64,000 nucleotides of DNA from Pseudanabaena sp. ABRG5-3 (GCF_003967015.1 NZ_AP017560.1:3842048-3906047); one strand, 5' to 3'; positions 34,540 through 45,243 are shown, counted from the first letter of the stretch. Notes: generated by a model from the letters alone, not told the origin. Numbers and translations are program-made.

Positions 34540-34625
34540 AAATTAGTGTCGCTACGCGACACTAATTTTTAGATACCTCTGAAATTTGAGAGGTAAAAGC
34601 CTTGCTAAGCAAGGCTTTTATTTTT
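34538..34625. terminator. Two terminators between HNH and M16 genes
   Basis: AAAAATTAGTGTCGC-TA-GCGACACTAATTTTT (34538-34570) and TAAAAGCCTTGC-TAA-GCAAGGCTTTTA plus T5 (34594-34625) lie between convergent genes and can serve both strands. Confidence 0.8.
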
Positions 34626-34662
34626 GGGCTTTTAAAATTTGCCAGCTTAACCCGAACTGACG

Positions 34663-37500
34663 TTATTTAGGAACTACAGAAACAATTAAGAGGTTGTCAG
34701 GCTGTAATAACTCCTTTGCCGCACGGTTAACCTGTTCAAGCGTTACCGATTGAATGCGCTGGGGATACTTGTAAAAATCGCCAACGGGTAAGCCATAGAT
34801 TTCATCGCTGAGTAGAGAATTAGCAATGCTATCAGGATCGGCAAATTCCGTCGCAAAATTATTAATCAAGCTCTTTTTTGCCACATCAAATTCTGATTGG
34901 GTGATGCCTTTATCACGCACATCCTTAAGCAATCCTATGGTTGCCGCGATCGCCTTTTGTGTATCCTTACCACTAGTTTGCATTTGGACGATAAATGCCC
35001 CCTGTGGCGGTCTGCCTGCTTGGAAGAAACTGTAAATGCCATAGGTCAAGCCAAGGCGATCGCGAATTTCGGTTCCAAGACGACTAGCCAAAGTATCACC
35101 ACCGAGAACTTGATTAAGTACTAATGCAGGATAGTATTGGGGATCAGAACGAGAGATGCTCGGATGTCCAATAATTGTGACCGCTTGGGTTTTACCAGCA
35201 AGAGCTTCTTGTTTCTCCGTGATTTTGACAAGCTTCTGAATTTTGGGGAATTGGAATTTAGGCGCATTGCCCTTGGCTTGCCATTTGCCCAGCTTCTCCT
35301 CTAGGAGACTTCTTACAGTTGCAGGATCAAAGTCTCCTGTCAGGGTGAGAACCGTATTATCAGGACGATAAAAAGTTTTATAGAAGGTAATTAAATCTTC
35401 CCGCTTCAAAGATTTGAGCGTCTCTTCCGTTTTCATCGCATTAAAGGGATGACCTTTGGGATAGAGCGTTGATTGGAAGATGCGCCGCGCTAACGAATTG
35501 GGGTTATCTAATTCTGATTTAAAGGCTAATAAATTACGCTGAAGGTTAAGTTCAAATTCCTTATTGGGGAAAGTGGCATTTTGCAGCAGATCCGCTAATT
35601 GGTCGATCACAATTGGTAAGTCCTTTGCCATCGAAATTGCCGAAACACCAACACTTTCGCGTCCTGCGGAAAATCCTAATCTCGCGCCTAGATTTTCTAA
35701 ACGGGAGGCAAGGGTGAGTGCATCTTTAGTTGTCGTACCATTGGTAAGATTTTGGGCGGTAATTCCTGCTAAGCCTGCTTTCTCAATCGTGTCAAAACCT
35801 GCACCTGCATTGATTTCACCAACGAGAGTAACCGTAGGCGTACTGCGATCGCGCAATAGCAAAACCTTCAAGCCATTGGATAGCGTGAATTTGTCAGGCT
35901 GTACTGCCGTTGGTGTTTCTGCCTTGGCAATCAAAGCACTCTCTGGTAAATACTTCGCAACTTCCGCAGGATCAACGGGAGAACTAGGCTTAAAGGATTC
36001 CGATGAATGAGGGTTGCTAGGAGTTGTACCTGCCCCAGCCGTGATCACCGAAGGCTCAAAATATCCCACCACACGGCGATCGCTTTGCAGATATTGCTTA
36101 GCGACTCTTTGCACATCCGCGATTGTGACTTTTTCAACCGCATCTAGATAGCGATCACTATAGCGATAATCCTTAGCAACGGTTTGGTTGTAACCAATTT
36201 GAACAGCTTGGGAGCTAATATCACGATTTCCGAGAATATAGCTTGCCCGCATATTAGTTTTGGCACGTTCGAGTTCGGCGGTTGTAACAGGCTGCGTTTT
36301 TATTTTCTCAATTTCCTCAAGGATCAAGCGATCGAGATCTTCGAGAGACTTTCCTTCCGTTGGAGTCGCACTTACCAAATACCAGCCTGTGCCAATCTGC
36401 GTGGATGAATTACCACTGACACTACTAGCTAAACCTGTTTCCACTAGAGCTTGATAAAAGCGAGAACTCCGACCTGATGTCAAAATGCTATCCAACACAT
36501 CAACTGCGGCGACATCAGGATCATTGGTTTTCGGTAGATTAGGATAAACCGCTTGCAAAAATGGCACACTACCGGGTTCTTTAAGGCGAATTGGTTCCTT
36601 ACTAGATTGTGGTTCTGGCGGCTTAGGCTTTTTCTGCTGTGCTTCTATCGTGATAATCTCTTTAGGCTTGGGTGGAGCCTGAATTGCGCCAAAGATTTCC
36701 TTCACTTTTTTGAGCATATCTTGCGTCTCAAAATTACCCACAATTACTAATGTGGCATTATCAGGACGATAAAAAGTACGGTAATAATTTTGAATATCTT
36801 CAACAGTATAGTTCTCAACGTCAGGACGATAGCCAATTACGGGCCATCCATAGGAGCTATTGGGATAGGCTGCCAGCATCACTTGACGATACAGTCTGGT
36901 TCCAGGATTGTTATTACCGCCATCTAGCTCTGACAAAACTACGCTGCGTTCGCTTTTGAGTTCTTTTTCACCTGCGACCGTGTTCACCATGCGATCAGCT
37001 TCCAGTTTTAGCATCGCTTCCAGTTTATCGCTGCCCGTTGTTCCGAAATAGGCAGTCATGTCATAACTGGTAAAGGCATTGAAGTTGCTGCCTAAGGCAC
37101 TAAATAAGCGCCCAAACTGAATTGGACGCTCCTTTGTACCTTTAAACATCAAGTGTTCAAGTTGGTGGGAAATACCTGTAATGCCAAGTTTTTCATTTTG
37201 TGACCCCACACGATACCAAACTTGGACGCTAACGACAGGAGCAGTATTGACCTCTTTAGTTAGAACTGTTAACCCATTATCTAGAACTGTTTTGACAACA
37301 TCGCCCGTGAGTGAATCCTTTGACGATACAGGCGATCTCGTCGGAGTTTTGGCAACTAGATCGGGCTGAGCAGCCTGTGCTTGACCTCCCCCTAGTTGTA
37401 GAAATGATTGCGACCATAGTGGCAAGTTACCAAGCATCACTACAGCGATCACTGTAGCTAAACTACGACTCAAAAAAGAGAGCATAAAATTACGCTTCAC
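34663..37500 (-). CDS. M16 (insulinase/pitrilysin) family zinc peptidase, double-domain
   Basis: About 945 residues with an N-terminal signal segment (FMLSFLSRSLATVIAVVML) and two M16 units. The first carries the inverted zinc motif H-x-x-E-H (SHQLEHLMFKG) plus the downstream ERSVVLSELD glutamate. The second (from about residue 525) lacks H-x-x-E-H, reading GLAGITAQNL there, as in the inactive half of processing peptidases. It is probably a periplasmic peptidase. I prefer the GTG at 37500, preceded by GGAG at 6 bases; the frame is open to a GTG at 37512. Confidence 0.88.
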   Translation of the reverse strand: MKRNFMLSFLSRSLATVIAVVMLGNLPLWSQSFLQLGGGQAQAAQPDLVAKTPTRSPVSSKDSLTGDVVKTVLDNGLTVLTKEVNTAPVVSVQVWYRVGSQNEKLGITGISHQLEHLMFKGTKERPIQFGRLFSALGSNFNAFTSYDMTAYFGTTGSDKLEAMLKLEADRMVNTVAGEKELKSERSVVLSELDGGNNNPGTRLYRQVMLAAYPNSSYGWPVIGYRPDVENYTVEDIQNYYRTFYRPDNATLVIVGNFETQDMLKKVKEIFGAIQAPPKPKEIITIEAQQKKPKPPEPQSSKEPIRLKEPGSVPFLQAVYPNLPKTNDPDVAAVDVLDSILTSGRSSRFYQALVETGLASSVSGNSSTQIGTGWYLVSATPTEGKSLEDLDRLILEEIEKIKTQPVTTAELERAKTNMRASYILGNRDISSQAVQIGYNQTVAKDYRYSDRYLDAVEKVTIADVQRVAKQYLQSDRRVVGYFEPSVITAGAGTTPSNPHSSESFKPSSPVDPAEVAKYLPESALIAKAETPTAVQPDKFTLSNGLKVLLLRDRSTPTVTLVGEINAGAGFDTIEKAGLAGITAQNLTNGTTTKDALTLASRLENLGARLGFSAGRESVGVSAISMAKDLPIVIDQLADLLQNATFPNKEFELNLQRNLLAFKSELDNPNSLARRIFQSTLYPKGHPFNAMKTEETLKSLKREDLITFYKTFYRPDNTVLTLTGDFDPATVRSLLEEKLGKWQAKGNAPKFQFPKIQKLVKITEKQEALAGKTQAVTIIGHPSISRSDPQYYPALVLNQVLGGDTLASRLGTEIRDRLGLTYGIYSFFQAGRPPQGAFIVQMQTSGKDTQKAIAATIGLLKDVRDKGITQSEFDVAKKSLINNFATEFADPDSIANSLLSDEIYGLPVGDFYKYPQRIQSVTLEQVNRAAKELLQPDNLLIVSVVPK

Positions 37501-37671
37501 CGAAATCTCCACGAAATACAGCTTTTATTATAGTTGGGCAAACATGTTAACGTGAGTTCAATATCGCCTGTGCCGTGCAAAGCAAGGCAAAAATGGCGAA
37601 AAATGCTAATAATTGCCGATTAATTCTCTAATTTTTCGCGTTCGTTGAACTAACATTAGGTTAGGGACACG

Positions 37672-37733
37672 CAGTAAAATAAGGAACAGATTTTTGGTAG
37701 CTCAGCCACGCTACCAAAAATCTATTTCCTTAT
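37672..37733. repeat. Palindrome, family B
   Basis: CAGTAAAATAAGGAACAG leads into ATTTTTGGTAGC and GCTACCAAAAAT. It shares the left flank with 18822-18884. Confidence 0.7.
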
Positions 37734-37770
37734 CAAATCGCAGAACCCTAAGCAATTTAGGCTATCCCAA

Positions 37771-37935
37771 TTAGTTTTTAGGCTGTTCAATAATGCGAAT
37801 ATTCACATACTGATCATTTTTCAGCTTTTCCTTAATTTTTTTCTCCATCTCTTGTTCTTTCTTCTTATCGGAATCATTCATATGTTGGGAAAGCCATAGA
37901 CATCCAGTAACTAACAAAGCCCCAATAATTTCCAT
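37771..37935 (-). CDS. Small single-pass membrane protein (54 aa)
   Basis: A short frame encodes MEIIGALLVTGCLWLSQHMND followed by a highly charged tail (DKKKEQEMEKKIKEKLK) and a beta-like end (QYVNIRIIEQP). One N-terminal membrane helix plus a charged amphipathic helix is a coherent small-protein layout. No ribosome site is evident. It lies in the 790-base gap between the M16 gene and ftsH, otherwise filled by palindromes and AT-rich sequence. Family not recognised. Confidence 0.45.
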   Translation of the reverse strand: MEIIGALLVTGCLWLSQHMNDSDKKKEQEMEKKIKEKLKNDQYVNIRIIEQPKN

Positions 37936-38062
37936 ATAAATTTTTATGTAAATTCGTGATGGCGAATATTAAGCCTTTTAAATTTTATGAGTCAAGTAAA
38001 TTACATATAAAATCTATAAAATTGTCAGAACTTAACATACATAAAATAACGGGAGTTCAATA

Positions 38063-38101
38063 TTGCCATTTGAGACATGCGAAGCATTTCTCAAATGGCA
38101 A
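38063..38101. repeat. Palindrome upstream of ftsH
   Basis: TTGCCATTTGAGA and TCTCAAATGGCAA. The preceding GGGAGTTCAATATTGCC resembles GTGAGTTCAATATCGCC at 37551, where the arms are degenerate. Confidence 0.65.
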
Positions 38102-38304
38102 AAATAGTAAGAATCACTAAGCAATTCTTGCTATTTGTCGTGTTGTCAAACCGATGTCAAAACAGCAGCAAGTAACACCTTCGATCAGGGTATGGAGCGC
38201 TTTCCTTTGGATAGATATTTGCGATCGCACGATTACATTACTTGAGGATCGTGGTAAGTTAAGTTTAGTTAAGAAATTATTTTGAACATCAGGCTCTTTG
38301 CTAT

Positions 38305-40191
38305 ATGAAATCCTCTTGGAGAACTGCACTGCTGTGGTTACTGCCCATAGCGATAATTGGCTTTTTTGGCTGGCAGACATTAGTTGCTCGTCCTGCCCCT
38401 AGTCGTCCAACGGTGAATGCAGCAAACACCCGCATCGCCTATGGAAGATTTCTTGAGTATCTTGATGAACATCGAGTACGCAAGGTCGATATTTTTGATG
38501 GTGGTCGCACGGCAGTAATTGTAGCAAGCGATCCCCAAATTGAGGGCAAAGAGCAACGCGCTAGAGTTGACTTGCCACTATATGCCCCAGAATTGATGGA
38601 CAAACTCAATGAAGGTGGCGTGGATTTAGCAATTTATCCACCTAGCAACAATGGCGCGATCTGGAGTGTTCTTAGCAATTTAGTTTTCCCAGTCGCTTTA
38701 ATCGCAGGTTTATTTTTCCTATTCCGTCGTTCCAATCAAATGGGCGGTCCTGGACAAGCTATGGACTTTGGTAAGTCTAAGGCGCGTTTTGCTATGGATG
38801 CCAAGACAGGCGTAATGTTTGACGATGTTGCTGGCATTGAAGAAGCTAAGGAAGAACTACAGGAAGTTGTTACTTTCTTGAAAAAACCTGAACGCTTTAC
38901 TGCCGTGGGCGCAAAAATTCCTAAGGGCGTTTTGTTGATTGGTCCTCCCGGAACTGGTAAAACCTTACTTGCCAAAGCGATCGCTGGTGAAGCTGGCGTA
39001 CCTTTCTTCTCCGTATCAGGTTCTGAGTTCGTGGAAATGTTCGTTGGCGTTGGCGCATCCCGTGTCCGTGACTTGTTCAAGAAGGCTAAGGAAAATGCAC
39101 CTTGCATTATCTTTATCGATGAAATTGATGCGGTCGGTCGTCAGCGTGGCGCTGGTATCGGTGGCGGTAATGACGAGCGCGAACAAACCCTCAACCAAAT
39201 CCTCACGGAAATGGATGGTTTTGAAGGTAACTCTGGTGTCATCGTGATTGCGGCAACTAACCGCGCTGATGTCCTTGACTCCGCACTGTTACGTCCCGGT
39301 CGATTCGATCGCCAAATCGGTGTTGATCCACCTGATATCAAAGGTCGTTTGCAAGTTCTTAACGTTCATGCCCGTGACAAAAAGATTAGCCCTGAAGTTT
39401 CCCTAGAAGCGATCGCTCGTCGTACCCCCGGTTTTGCGGGTGCTGACCTTGCTAACTTACTTAATGAGGCTGCAATTCTCACTGCTCGTCGTCGTAAGGA
39501 TGCGATGACTATGGCGGAAATTGATGATGCCGTAGACAGAATCATTGCTGGCTTAGAAGGTAAGGCTCTCGTCGATAGCCGTAACAAACGCTTGATTGCC
39601 TATCACGAAGTTGGTCATGCGATCGTGGGTACATTACTCAAAGATCATGATCCAGTTCAAAAAGTTACCCTCATTCCTAGAGGTCAAGCGGCTGGTTTGA
39701 CATGGTTCACTCCCGATGAAGAACAAACCCTGATCTCCCGTGGTCAAATCCTTGCTCGCATCACGGCGGCCCTCGGTGGACGCGCTGCGGAAGAAGCAGT
39801 ATTCGGTTCTGCGGAGGTAACTACTGGTGCGGGTGGTGACTTACAACAGGTAAGCGGCATGGCGCGTCAGATGGTGACAAGATTTGGTATGTCAAATATT
39901 GGTCAACTTGCCCTCGAAGGTCAAAGCTCGGAGGTATTCCTCGGACGTAGCATGGGTGGCGGATCGCAATATTCTGAAGATATTTCGGCAAAGATCGATC
40001 AACAAGTTCGTGAAATCGTGCAGAAATGCTATCAAACGGCTCTGCAAATCGTGTATGAAAATCGCACAGCGATTGATCGCGTAGTCGATCTGCTAGTTGA
40101 GAATGAAACTCTCGATGGTGATGAATTCCGTCGCATCATCTCTGAGTACACATCCGTTCCTGTAAAAGAACGCTTTGTCCCTCAAATTTAA
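38305..40191 (+). CDS. ftsH: ATP-dependent zinc metalloprotease FtsH
   Basis: A 628-residue membrane AAA+ protease: two N-terminal helices (about 8-25 and 120-142) around a lumenal/periplasmic domain, Walker A GPPGTGKT (213-220), Walker [10 protein letters not shown] (about 268-276), the second region of homology ([19 protein letters not shown]) and the zinc site HEVGH (434-438). Cyanobacterial FtsH complexes degrade damaged photosystem II D1 protein and other membrane proteins. The length and ends fit the FtsH2/FtsH8 type, but which paralogue this is cannot be settled here. A strong terminator follows. Confidence 0.95.
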   Translation: MKSSWRTALLWLLPIAIIGFFGWQTLVARPAPSRPTVNAANTRIAYGRFLEYLDEHRVRKVDIFDGGRTAVIVASDPQIEGKEQRARVDLPLYAPELMDKLNEGGVDLAIYPPSNNGAIWSVLSNLVFPVALIAGLFFLFRRSNQMGGPGQAMDFGKSKARFAMDAKTGVMFDDVAGIEEAKEELQEVVTFLKKPERFTAVGAKIPKGVLLIGPPGTGKTLLAKAIAGEAGVPFFSVSGSEFVEMFVGVGASRVRDLFKKAKENAPCIIFIDEIDAVGRQRGAGIGGGNDEREQTLNQILTEMDGFEGNSGVIVIAATNRADVLDSALLRPGRFDRQIGVDPPDIKGRLQVLNVHARDKKISPEVSLEAIARRTPGFAGADLANLLNEAAILTARRRKDAMTMAEIDDAVDRIIAGLEGKALVDSRNKRLIAYHEVGHAIVGTLLKDHDPVQKVTLIPRGQAAGLTWFTPDEEQTLISRGQILARITAALGGRAAEEAVFGSAEVTTGAGGDLQQVSGMARQMVTRFGMSNIGQLALEGQSSEVFLGRSMGGGSQYSEDISAKIDQQVREIVQKCYQTALQIVYENRTAIDRVVDLLVENETLDGDEFRRIISEYTSVPVKERFVPQI

Positions 40192-40200
40192 AAATCGCAA

Positions 40201-40235
40201 AAAAAGAGAGGACACAAGGTGTCCTCTCTTTTTTT
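40201..40235 (+). terminator. ftsH terminator
   Basis: AGAGAGGACAC-AAG-GTGTCCTCTCT followed by T7. Confidence 0.9.
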
Positions 40236-40311
40236 GTTTTAATTTTTTGTCCCGAACTCACGTTAACTAAATACTCTACTAAACTCCATTTTTATATACG
40301 AAGGATAGACT

Positions 40312-40749
40312 CTAGCTATACTCTCTTGGGTTTTCTTCATCACGGACACGAAAACGAAATCTCGCCTCTTGAATACATGGACGCATCTGCTCGTATAGTT
40401 CCCTGACATCTATGGGTAAGCGTTCTAATAATATTTTTGGAGCTGATAGATCGCGGGTAATCAAGAGCATATTGCCACTACCCATAATCCTTTGATTTAA
40501 TGGCTTTTCAAGATGGATGTCATCAATTTGATAAATTTCTAAGGTCTCGATCGCTCTCGAAAAGATCCCAGTTTCGATCACAATTCGCTGTGAAGTAATT
40601 AAATATTGCGTATTGATCGATTTTAGCCAAAACCAAAGCGCTCCAATTCCTAAAGTAAACACAGAAATCATTAATCTAGTCACACTACCAATTACAGCAG
40701 GATGACCTTTAAACAGAATGCGTTCTTCATGTAAAGGAACTTTTGTCAT
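40312..40749 (-). CDS. Bacterial PH (bPH2) domain membrane protein
   Basis: A 145-residue protein with one or two hydrophobic helices near residues 22-43 and a bPH2 domain (YLITSQRIVIETGIFSRAIETLEIYQIDDIHLEKPL). Such proteins are membrane-associated and of unknown function. Terminators on both sides isolate it from ftsH and argG. Confidence 0.8.
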   Translation of the reverse strand: MTKVPLHEERILFKGHPAVIGSVTRLMISVFTLGIGALWFWLKSINTQYLITSQRIVIETGIFSRAIETLEIYQIDDIHLEKPLNQRIMGSGNMLLITRDLSAPKILLERLPIDVRELYEQMRPCIQEARFRFRVRDEENPREYS

Positions 40750-40759
40750 AGTAGCTAGA

Positions 40760-40798
40760 TAAACTAAAAAGGAGCGCTAAGCGCTCCTTTTTAGTTTA
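40760..40798 (-). terminator. argG terminator
   Basis: AAAAAGGAGCGC-TAA-GCGCTCCTTTTT, overlapping the argG stop codon; symmetric enough to work in both directions. Confidence 0.85.
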
Positions 40799-41995
40799 TC
40801 TGGTTTTCTGCGCCCATACACGGATTGGCAGACCCCAAACATAAATAAAGCCTTCGGCAGCTTTATGATCGAACTGGTCGGCGCTGGTGTAAGTTGCTAA
40901 TTCTTCATCGTAGAGAGAATTAACTGATTTACGACCAACGATGGTGGCGTTACCTTTATGGAATTTGACGCGAACCACACCTGTCACGCGCTCTTGGCTC
41001 TTATCAATAAAAGCATCAAGGGCCGCTTTGAGAGGGCTATACCATAGTCCGTTATAAATGATCTTGCCGTAGGTTTCTTCAACACTGCGCTTATACTGTG
41101 CCAAGTCGGATGGCAAGGCAAGACTTTCGAGGTCGCGGTGAGCATGGATTAAGACCAGCATTGCAGGTGCTTCGTAGATCTCGCGAGACTTGATTCCAAC
41201 GAGACGATTTTCTACCATGTCGATGCGTCCATAGCCGTTACTGCCAGCGATCGCATTGAGTTGGGTGATTAATTCCACTGGCTCAAGGGCTTGACCATCA
41301 AGAGATACGGGCAGCCCTTTCTCAAAACCAATTTCGGTGTAGGTTGGCTCATCGGGAGTATCGGCGATCGCCTTGGTGAAGTCATAAATTTCTTCAGGTG
41401 GCTCATTCCAAGCATCTTCGAGAGGACCTGCCTCAATGCTGCGTCCGAGCAGGTTGCGATCAATACTGAAAGGAGAAGATTTTTTTACTGGGGAAGGAAT
41501 CCCAAACTTTTCACCATAGGCGATCGTCTCTTCGCGGCTCATCCCCCATTCACGGGCGGGGGCTAGCACCTTAATATCAGGGTTAAGTGCAGCGATCGAC
41601 ACATCAAATCGCACTTGGTCATTACCCTTACCTGTACAGCCGTGGGCTACTGCATCCGCACCATATTCTTCGGCTGCCTCAACCAAAATCTTGGCAATGA
41701 GAGGACGTGCTAGAGCCGTAGTTAAAGGATAGCGATTTTCATAAAGCGCATTTGCCTTAATCGCAGGAAAGGCATAGTCTGTAACAAATTCTTTAGTGAC
41801 ATCTCTAACTAGAGAAACCGAAGCTCCTGAATCTAGAGCCTTTTGTTTAATCGGTGCTAATTCATCGCCTTGTCCTAGATCTGCCGCAAGGGTAATGACT
41901 TCTTCAACACCCCATTCTTGCTTGAGATAAGGAATGCAAACAGATGTATCAACGCCGCCCGAATACGCAAGTACGACTTTTTTCGCCCGACCCAT
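40796..41995 (-). CDS. argG: Argininosuccinate synthase
   Basis: A 399-residue enzyme with the PP-loop [15 protein letters not shown] at residues 7-21, [13 protein letters not shown] and the C-terminal [18 protein letters not shown]. It ligates citrulline and aspartate with ATP in arginine synthesis. Full length for the family, ATG start, standing alone. Confidence 0.97.
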   Translation of the reverse strand: MGRAKKVVLAYSGGVDTSVCIPYLKQEWGVEEVITLAADLGQGDELAPIKQKALDSGASVSLVRDVTKEFVTDYAFPAIKANALYENRYPLTTALARPLIAKILVEAAEEYGADAVAHGCTGKGNDQVRFDVSIAALNPDIKVLAPAREWGMSREETIAYGEKFGIPSPVKKSSPFSIDRNLLGRSIEAGPLEDAWNEPPEEIYDFTKAIADTPDEPTYTEIGFEKGLPVSLDGQALEPVELITQLNAIAGSNGYGRIDMVENRLVGIKSREIYEAPAMLVLIHAHRDLESLALPSDLAQYKRSVEETYGKIIYNGLWYSPLKAALDAFIDKSQERVTGVVRVKFHKGNATIVGRKSVNSLYDEELATYTSADQFDHKAAEGFIYVWGLPIRVWAQKTR

Positions 41996-42026
41996 GGATC
42001 TCTCCTAAACCGATTTCTAAACCTAA

Positions 42027-42130
42027 AAAAAGTAGCCCGGGTACTACGCCTACCTCAAGCATCCCTTAGTGCTGCTGTCTTCCGACCCTGACACGATTCG
42101 GGCGTTAAGATCGCATAGATCCGAGCCACT
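42027..42130 (-). ncRNA. ffs: Signal recognition particle RNA (small, 4.5S type)
   Basis: On the minus strand the RNA carries the SRP domain IV core: CAGG-GUC-GGAA-GAC-AGCAG, i.e. a GGAA tetraloop on a 3-bp stem with the conserved CAGG/AGCAG internal loop that binds Ffh. The outer strands (GUGGCUCGGAUCUAUGCG and CGUAGUACCCGGGCUAC) pair over about 20 bp with G-U wobbles. T7 follows the 3' end as a terminator. About 100 nt is normal for this class. It lies between argG and the DUF7219 gene. Confidence 0.9.
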
Positions 42131-42257
42131 TATAAGAGTAGCACTAAGCGGGGAACTTAAACTAAAAACTTGCCAATTGTTGGCAAATCCATACATAAGT
42201 TCTGAGAATATCCTAAATTCAAGAAAGCAGCACAATATGCTGCCTTTTTTATATGGT

Positions 42258-42479
42258 TTAGATGGCAAGGTTTTGTTTAGAGCGTTCGAGTTGCTGCCAT
42301 AGCTCTGTAATCTGCGTGTATGCCTCTTGAGCCGAAATCTTGCCACCCGTTTCTAAGGCACAAATAATACTGACTCGATGCGAGAATTCTTGCAAGTTAG
42401 CATTAAACATCAAGTTCTCTGGGGTAAATTTGCCGTAGTAACGGGACTGGGGAAACATAACTTGGGTTGTGGTAGGCAT
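42258..42479 (-). CDS. DUF7219 family small protein
   Basis: A 73-residue cyanobacterial protein with the conserved PQSRYYGKFTPENLMFNANLQEFSHRV and ETGGKISAQEAYTQITELWQQL. Its function is unknown. AAGGAGG lies about 5 bases before the ATG at 42479. The 320-base spacer to the next gene (42480-42799) contains no gene or structure that I recognise. Confidence 0.75.
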   Translation of the reverse strand: MPTTTQVMFPQSRYYGKFTPENLMFNANLQEFSHRVSIICALETGGKISAQEAYTQITELWQQLERSKQNLAI

Positions 42480-42799
42480 AATTCCCTCCTTAAGATTGCA
42501 AATCAGGGTGACTGTTCGGTAGCCTTAAGATCCTGAAAGGTGAGATAGCACAAGAGTGCGGGTTATAACCTTTTTTGGCAGCTATTTTGGTTTGATAGGC
42601 GTGAGCAATTTTATTAACCTAATCTTAACCTAGATTTAATTTATTATGATGGTCTTGTTTGCGATAAGTTCCCGACATAACTTGGAATTGCTATTTAGCC
42701 CAGTCTATGTAGAATCCTGCAAAGTTAGCGATCGCGAAGTTCTAACAAGGTCTACGGTATGACAGGCAATAGCATTATGAAGAGGCATGTGAGCCAAAT

Positions 42800-45181
42800 A
42801 TGACGCTATTTAAACCTGCGATCGCGTTGATGAACCATCTCAAATACCCCCAAAAATTCTTGCTGATCAGCCTGCTATTTGTTTTGCCACTAGCGTTCGT
42901 GATGAACTTGCTACTGTCAGAAATCAATAGCCGCATTGACTTTACCCAAAAAGAAATCTATGGCAACACTTACCTCCGTCCTCTAAATCAACTATGGCGA
43001 CATATCCCCCGTAGACAGTTAATCTTACAGCGCCAGTTCTATAAGGATACCCAGAATTTAGGTGGATTATCTCAGTCACAATCAGCAGAATTGCTAGATT
43101 TACAAAATAAGATCGAGCAGGAATTTAATAACCTTGCAGAGATTGATCGTTATTTAGCTAGAGTCGTCAAAACTGGAGAAAAACTACAAGAAATCAAGTT
43201 TTCATGGCAAAGCTTGCTAGATAGTCAGGAGTTTTTAGAATTTCGTAGTCATGATCGATTGATTGATCAAATTGATCGGTTTCATATCCATATCGTTGAT
43301 TTCTCTAATTTAATTCTTGATCCCGATTTAGATACTTACTATCTAATGGATGCGATCGCCAATAAGCTGCCAGAAATGCAGAAAATTTTGTATAAGATCA
43401 TACAAATAGAGGCGGAGGTCGTATTTAAAAAAGCAATTACGAATGAACAAAAGCAAATCCTAATTTCTTTGATCAGTTTACTGCGTAATTACAACCATGA
43501 GATCGAGGCAAATCTGGAACGAGCTTTTAACAATAATCCTCGTAATAATCTGCGTAATTCTTTAAGTATTCCTCTCCGTAACTTTGTAGTTAGTATTAGT
43601 GAGATTAATGAATATACATATCAATTAGTTAATTTAGTTAATCAGGAAAATAGAGATGCTTTTAAGGGCAGCTTTTATCAACAGGAGATGGAAAGTACTC
43701 TAGAGGATAGTTTTACGCTCTGGCAGCAACTGGTTGATCACTTAGATGAGCTATTAGCTTACCGCCTTCAAGGATTTGAGCAACGCAAACAATTTATCTT
43801 AATGTTTGTAGCGGTTATTTTGATCGCGATCATCTATTTATTTATTGGCTTTTATCTATCGGTAATGCGAACTGTTAATCAACTAGATATTGCCTCCAAA
43901 CAAATGACTAGTAATGGTGCGATATCGATACATCTTGATAGTAAAGATGAATTATCGATGGTTGTGCGCTCGTTTAATAATGTGGCGATCGCTTTACGTG
44001 AATCTGAGGAGAAATATCGCAGCATTTTTGAAAATTCGGTTGATGGCATCTTTCAAACTACGGTTGATGGCAAATATATCAGTGTGAATCCTGCCCTAGC
44101 CAAAATTTATGGCTACACGTCAGTTGAGCAGATGCTGGAGGAAATCGTTGATATTCAGTCACAGCTTTATGTGGATCGCGATCGCCGTCAACAGTTTCAG
44201 ACCTTAATGAATGCAAATGACACCATTACCAACTTTGAATCACAAATATATAAACGCGATCGCAGCAAGATCTGGATTAGTGAAAATGTACGCGCAATCC
44301 GTGATGGCAATGGCAAAATAATTTATTACGAAGGCACAGTGGCAGATATTACACAAAGAAAGCTTGCCGAAATAGCATTAGAAAAAGCTAATCAACAGAT
44401 TTTATCGCTGAATAACCGCCTCAAAGAAGAGAATTTACGCATGAGTAGTGAGCTAGAAGTGACGCGAAAACTTCAGCAGATGATTTTGCCAAAAGAACAA
44501 GAACTATCCTTGATTTTAGGATTAGATATTGCAGGATTTATGGAACCTGCGGCTGAAGTGGGTGGTGATTACTATGATGTGCTGCAACAACATGGGCGGA
44601 TTAAAATCGGCATTGGTGACGTTACGGGACATGGCTTAGAAAGTGGAATGCTAATGATTATGGTGCAGACCGCCGTGCGTACTCTATTACAAAGTGAAGA
44701 AAATGATCCTGTCCGTTTTTTAGACACACTCAATCGCACTATTTATGGAAATGTGCAGCGTATGTCATCGGATAAAAATTTAACGCTCGCTCTAATTGAT
44801 TACGAACATGGCAAATTGACCTTAAGTGGTCAACATGAAGAACTTATTGTGGTACGCAAAAATGGAACTCTAGAACGATTTGATACAATCGATCTTGGGT
44901 TCCCCATTGGTCTAGAGGAAGAGATTTCTGATTTCCTCGCTCAAAAGCAAATTCATTTAGATTTAGGTGATGTCATGGTGCTATATACCGATGGGATTAC
45001 GGAAGCAGAAAATGAATCCCGTCAACTCTATGGTGTAGATCGCTTATGTGAAGTAGTCCGTCAACATGTAGATGAATCGGCAAGTAGCATTCGGCAGGCA
45101 GTTATCGATGATTTGAGATCGCATATCGGCACACAAAAAATCTATGACGACATCACATTGCTAGTTCTCAAACAAAAATAA
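42800..45181 (+). CDS. Membrane PAS-SpoIIE (PP2C-type) serine phosphatase
   Basis: 793 residues: membrane helix near 20-40, a periplasmic helical sensor (about 45-330), second helix (331-352), HAMP (353-405), PAS (405-520, EEKYRSIFENSVDGIFQTTVDGKYISVNPAL), a coiled coil (about 530-565), and a SpoIIE/PP2C phosphatase (575-793) with AEVGGDYYDV, GIGDVTGHGLESG and VLYTDGITEAEN, which supply the metal-binding aspartates. Such proteins dephosphorylate STAS-type anti-sigma antagonists. A STAS domain occurs in the fusion at 15668-17818, but a link between the two is only a guess. Confidence 0.88.
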   Translation: MTLFKPAIALMNHLKYPQKFLLISLLFVLPLAFVMNLLLSEINSRIDFTQKEIYGNTYLRPLNQLWRHIPRRQLILQRQFYKDTQNLGGLSQSQSAELLDLQNKIEQEFNNLAEIDRYLARVVKTGEKLQEIKFSWQSLLDSQEFLEFRSHDRLIDQIDRFHIHIVDFSNLILDPDLDTYYLMDAIANKLPEMQKILYKIIQIEAEVVFKKAITNEQKQILISLISLLRNYNHEIEANLERAFNNNPRNNLRNSLSIPLRNFVVSISEINEYTYQLVNLVNQENRDAFKGSFYQQEMESTLEDSFTLWQQLVDHLDELLAYRLQGFEQRKQFILMFVAVILIAIIYLFIGFYLSVMRTVNQLDIASKQMTSNGAISIHLDSKDELSMVVRSFNNVAIALRESEEKYRSIFENSVDGIFQTTVDGKYISVNPALAKIYGYTSVEQMLEEIVDIQSQLYVDRDRRQQFQTLMNANDTITNFESQIYKRDRSKIWISENVRAIRDGNGKIIYYEGTVADITQRKLAEIALEKANQQILSLNNRLKEENLRMSSELEVTRKLQQMILPKEQELSLILGLDIAGFMEPAAEVGGDYYDVLQQHGRIKIGIGDVTGHGLESGMLMIMVQTAVRTLLQSEENDPVRFLDTLNRTIYGNVQRMSSDKNLTLALIDYEHGKLTLSGQHEELIVVRKNGTLERFDTIDLGFPIGLEEEISDFLAQKQIHLDLGDVMVLYTDGITEAENESRQLYGVDRLCEVVRQHVDESASSIRQAVIDDLRSHIGTQKIYDDITLLVLKQK

Positions 45182-45183
45182 AA

Positions 45184-45240
45184 GGACTGGTAGCACAAAG
45201 AGCTACCAGTCCTCAACAAGCCTCGCAATGCGAGGCTTTC
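45184..45240. terminator. Two hairpins between convergent genes
   Basis: GGACTGGTAGC...GCTACCAGTCC (45184-45212) and AAGCCTCGC-AAT-GCGAGGCTTTC (45218-45240). Confidence 0.85.
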
Positions 45241-45243
45241 TTT

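Noticed and set aside
42050-42346. 98-codon minus-strand frame upstream of argG
   Set aside because: It reads through the SRP RNA and overlaps the DUF7219 gene in another frame.
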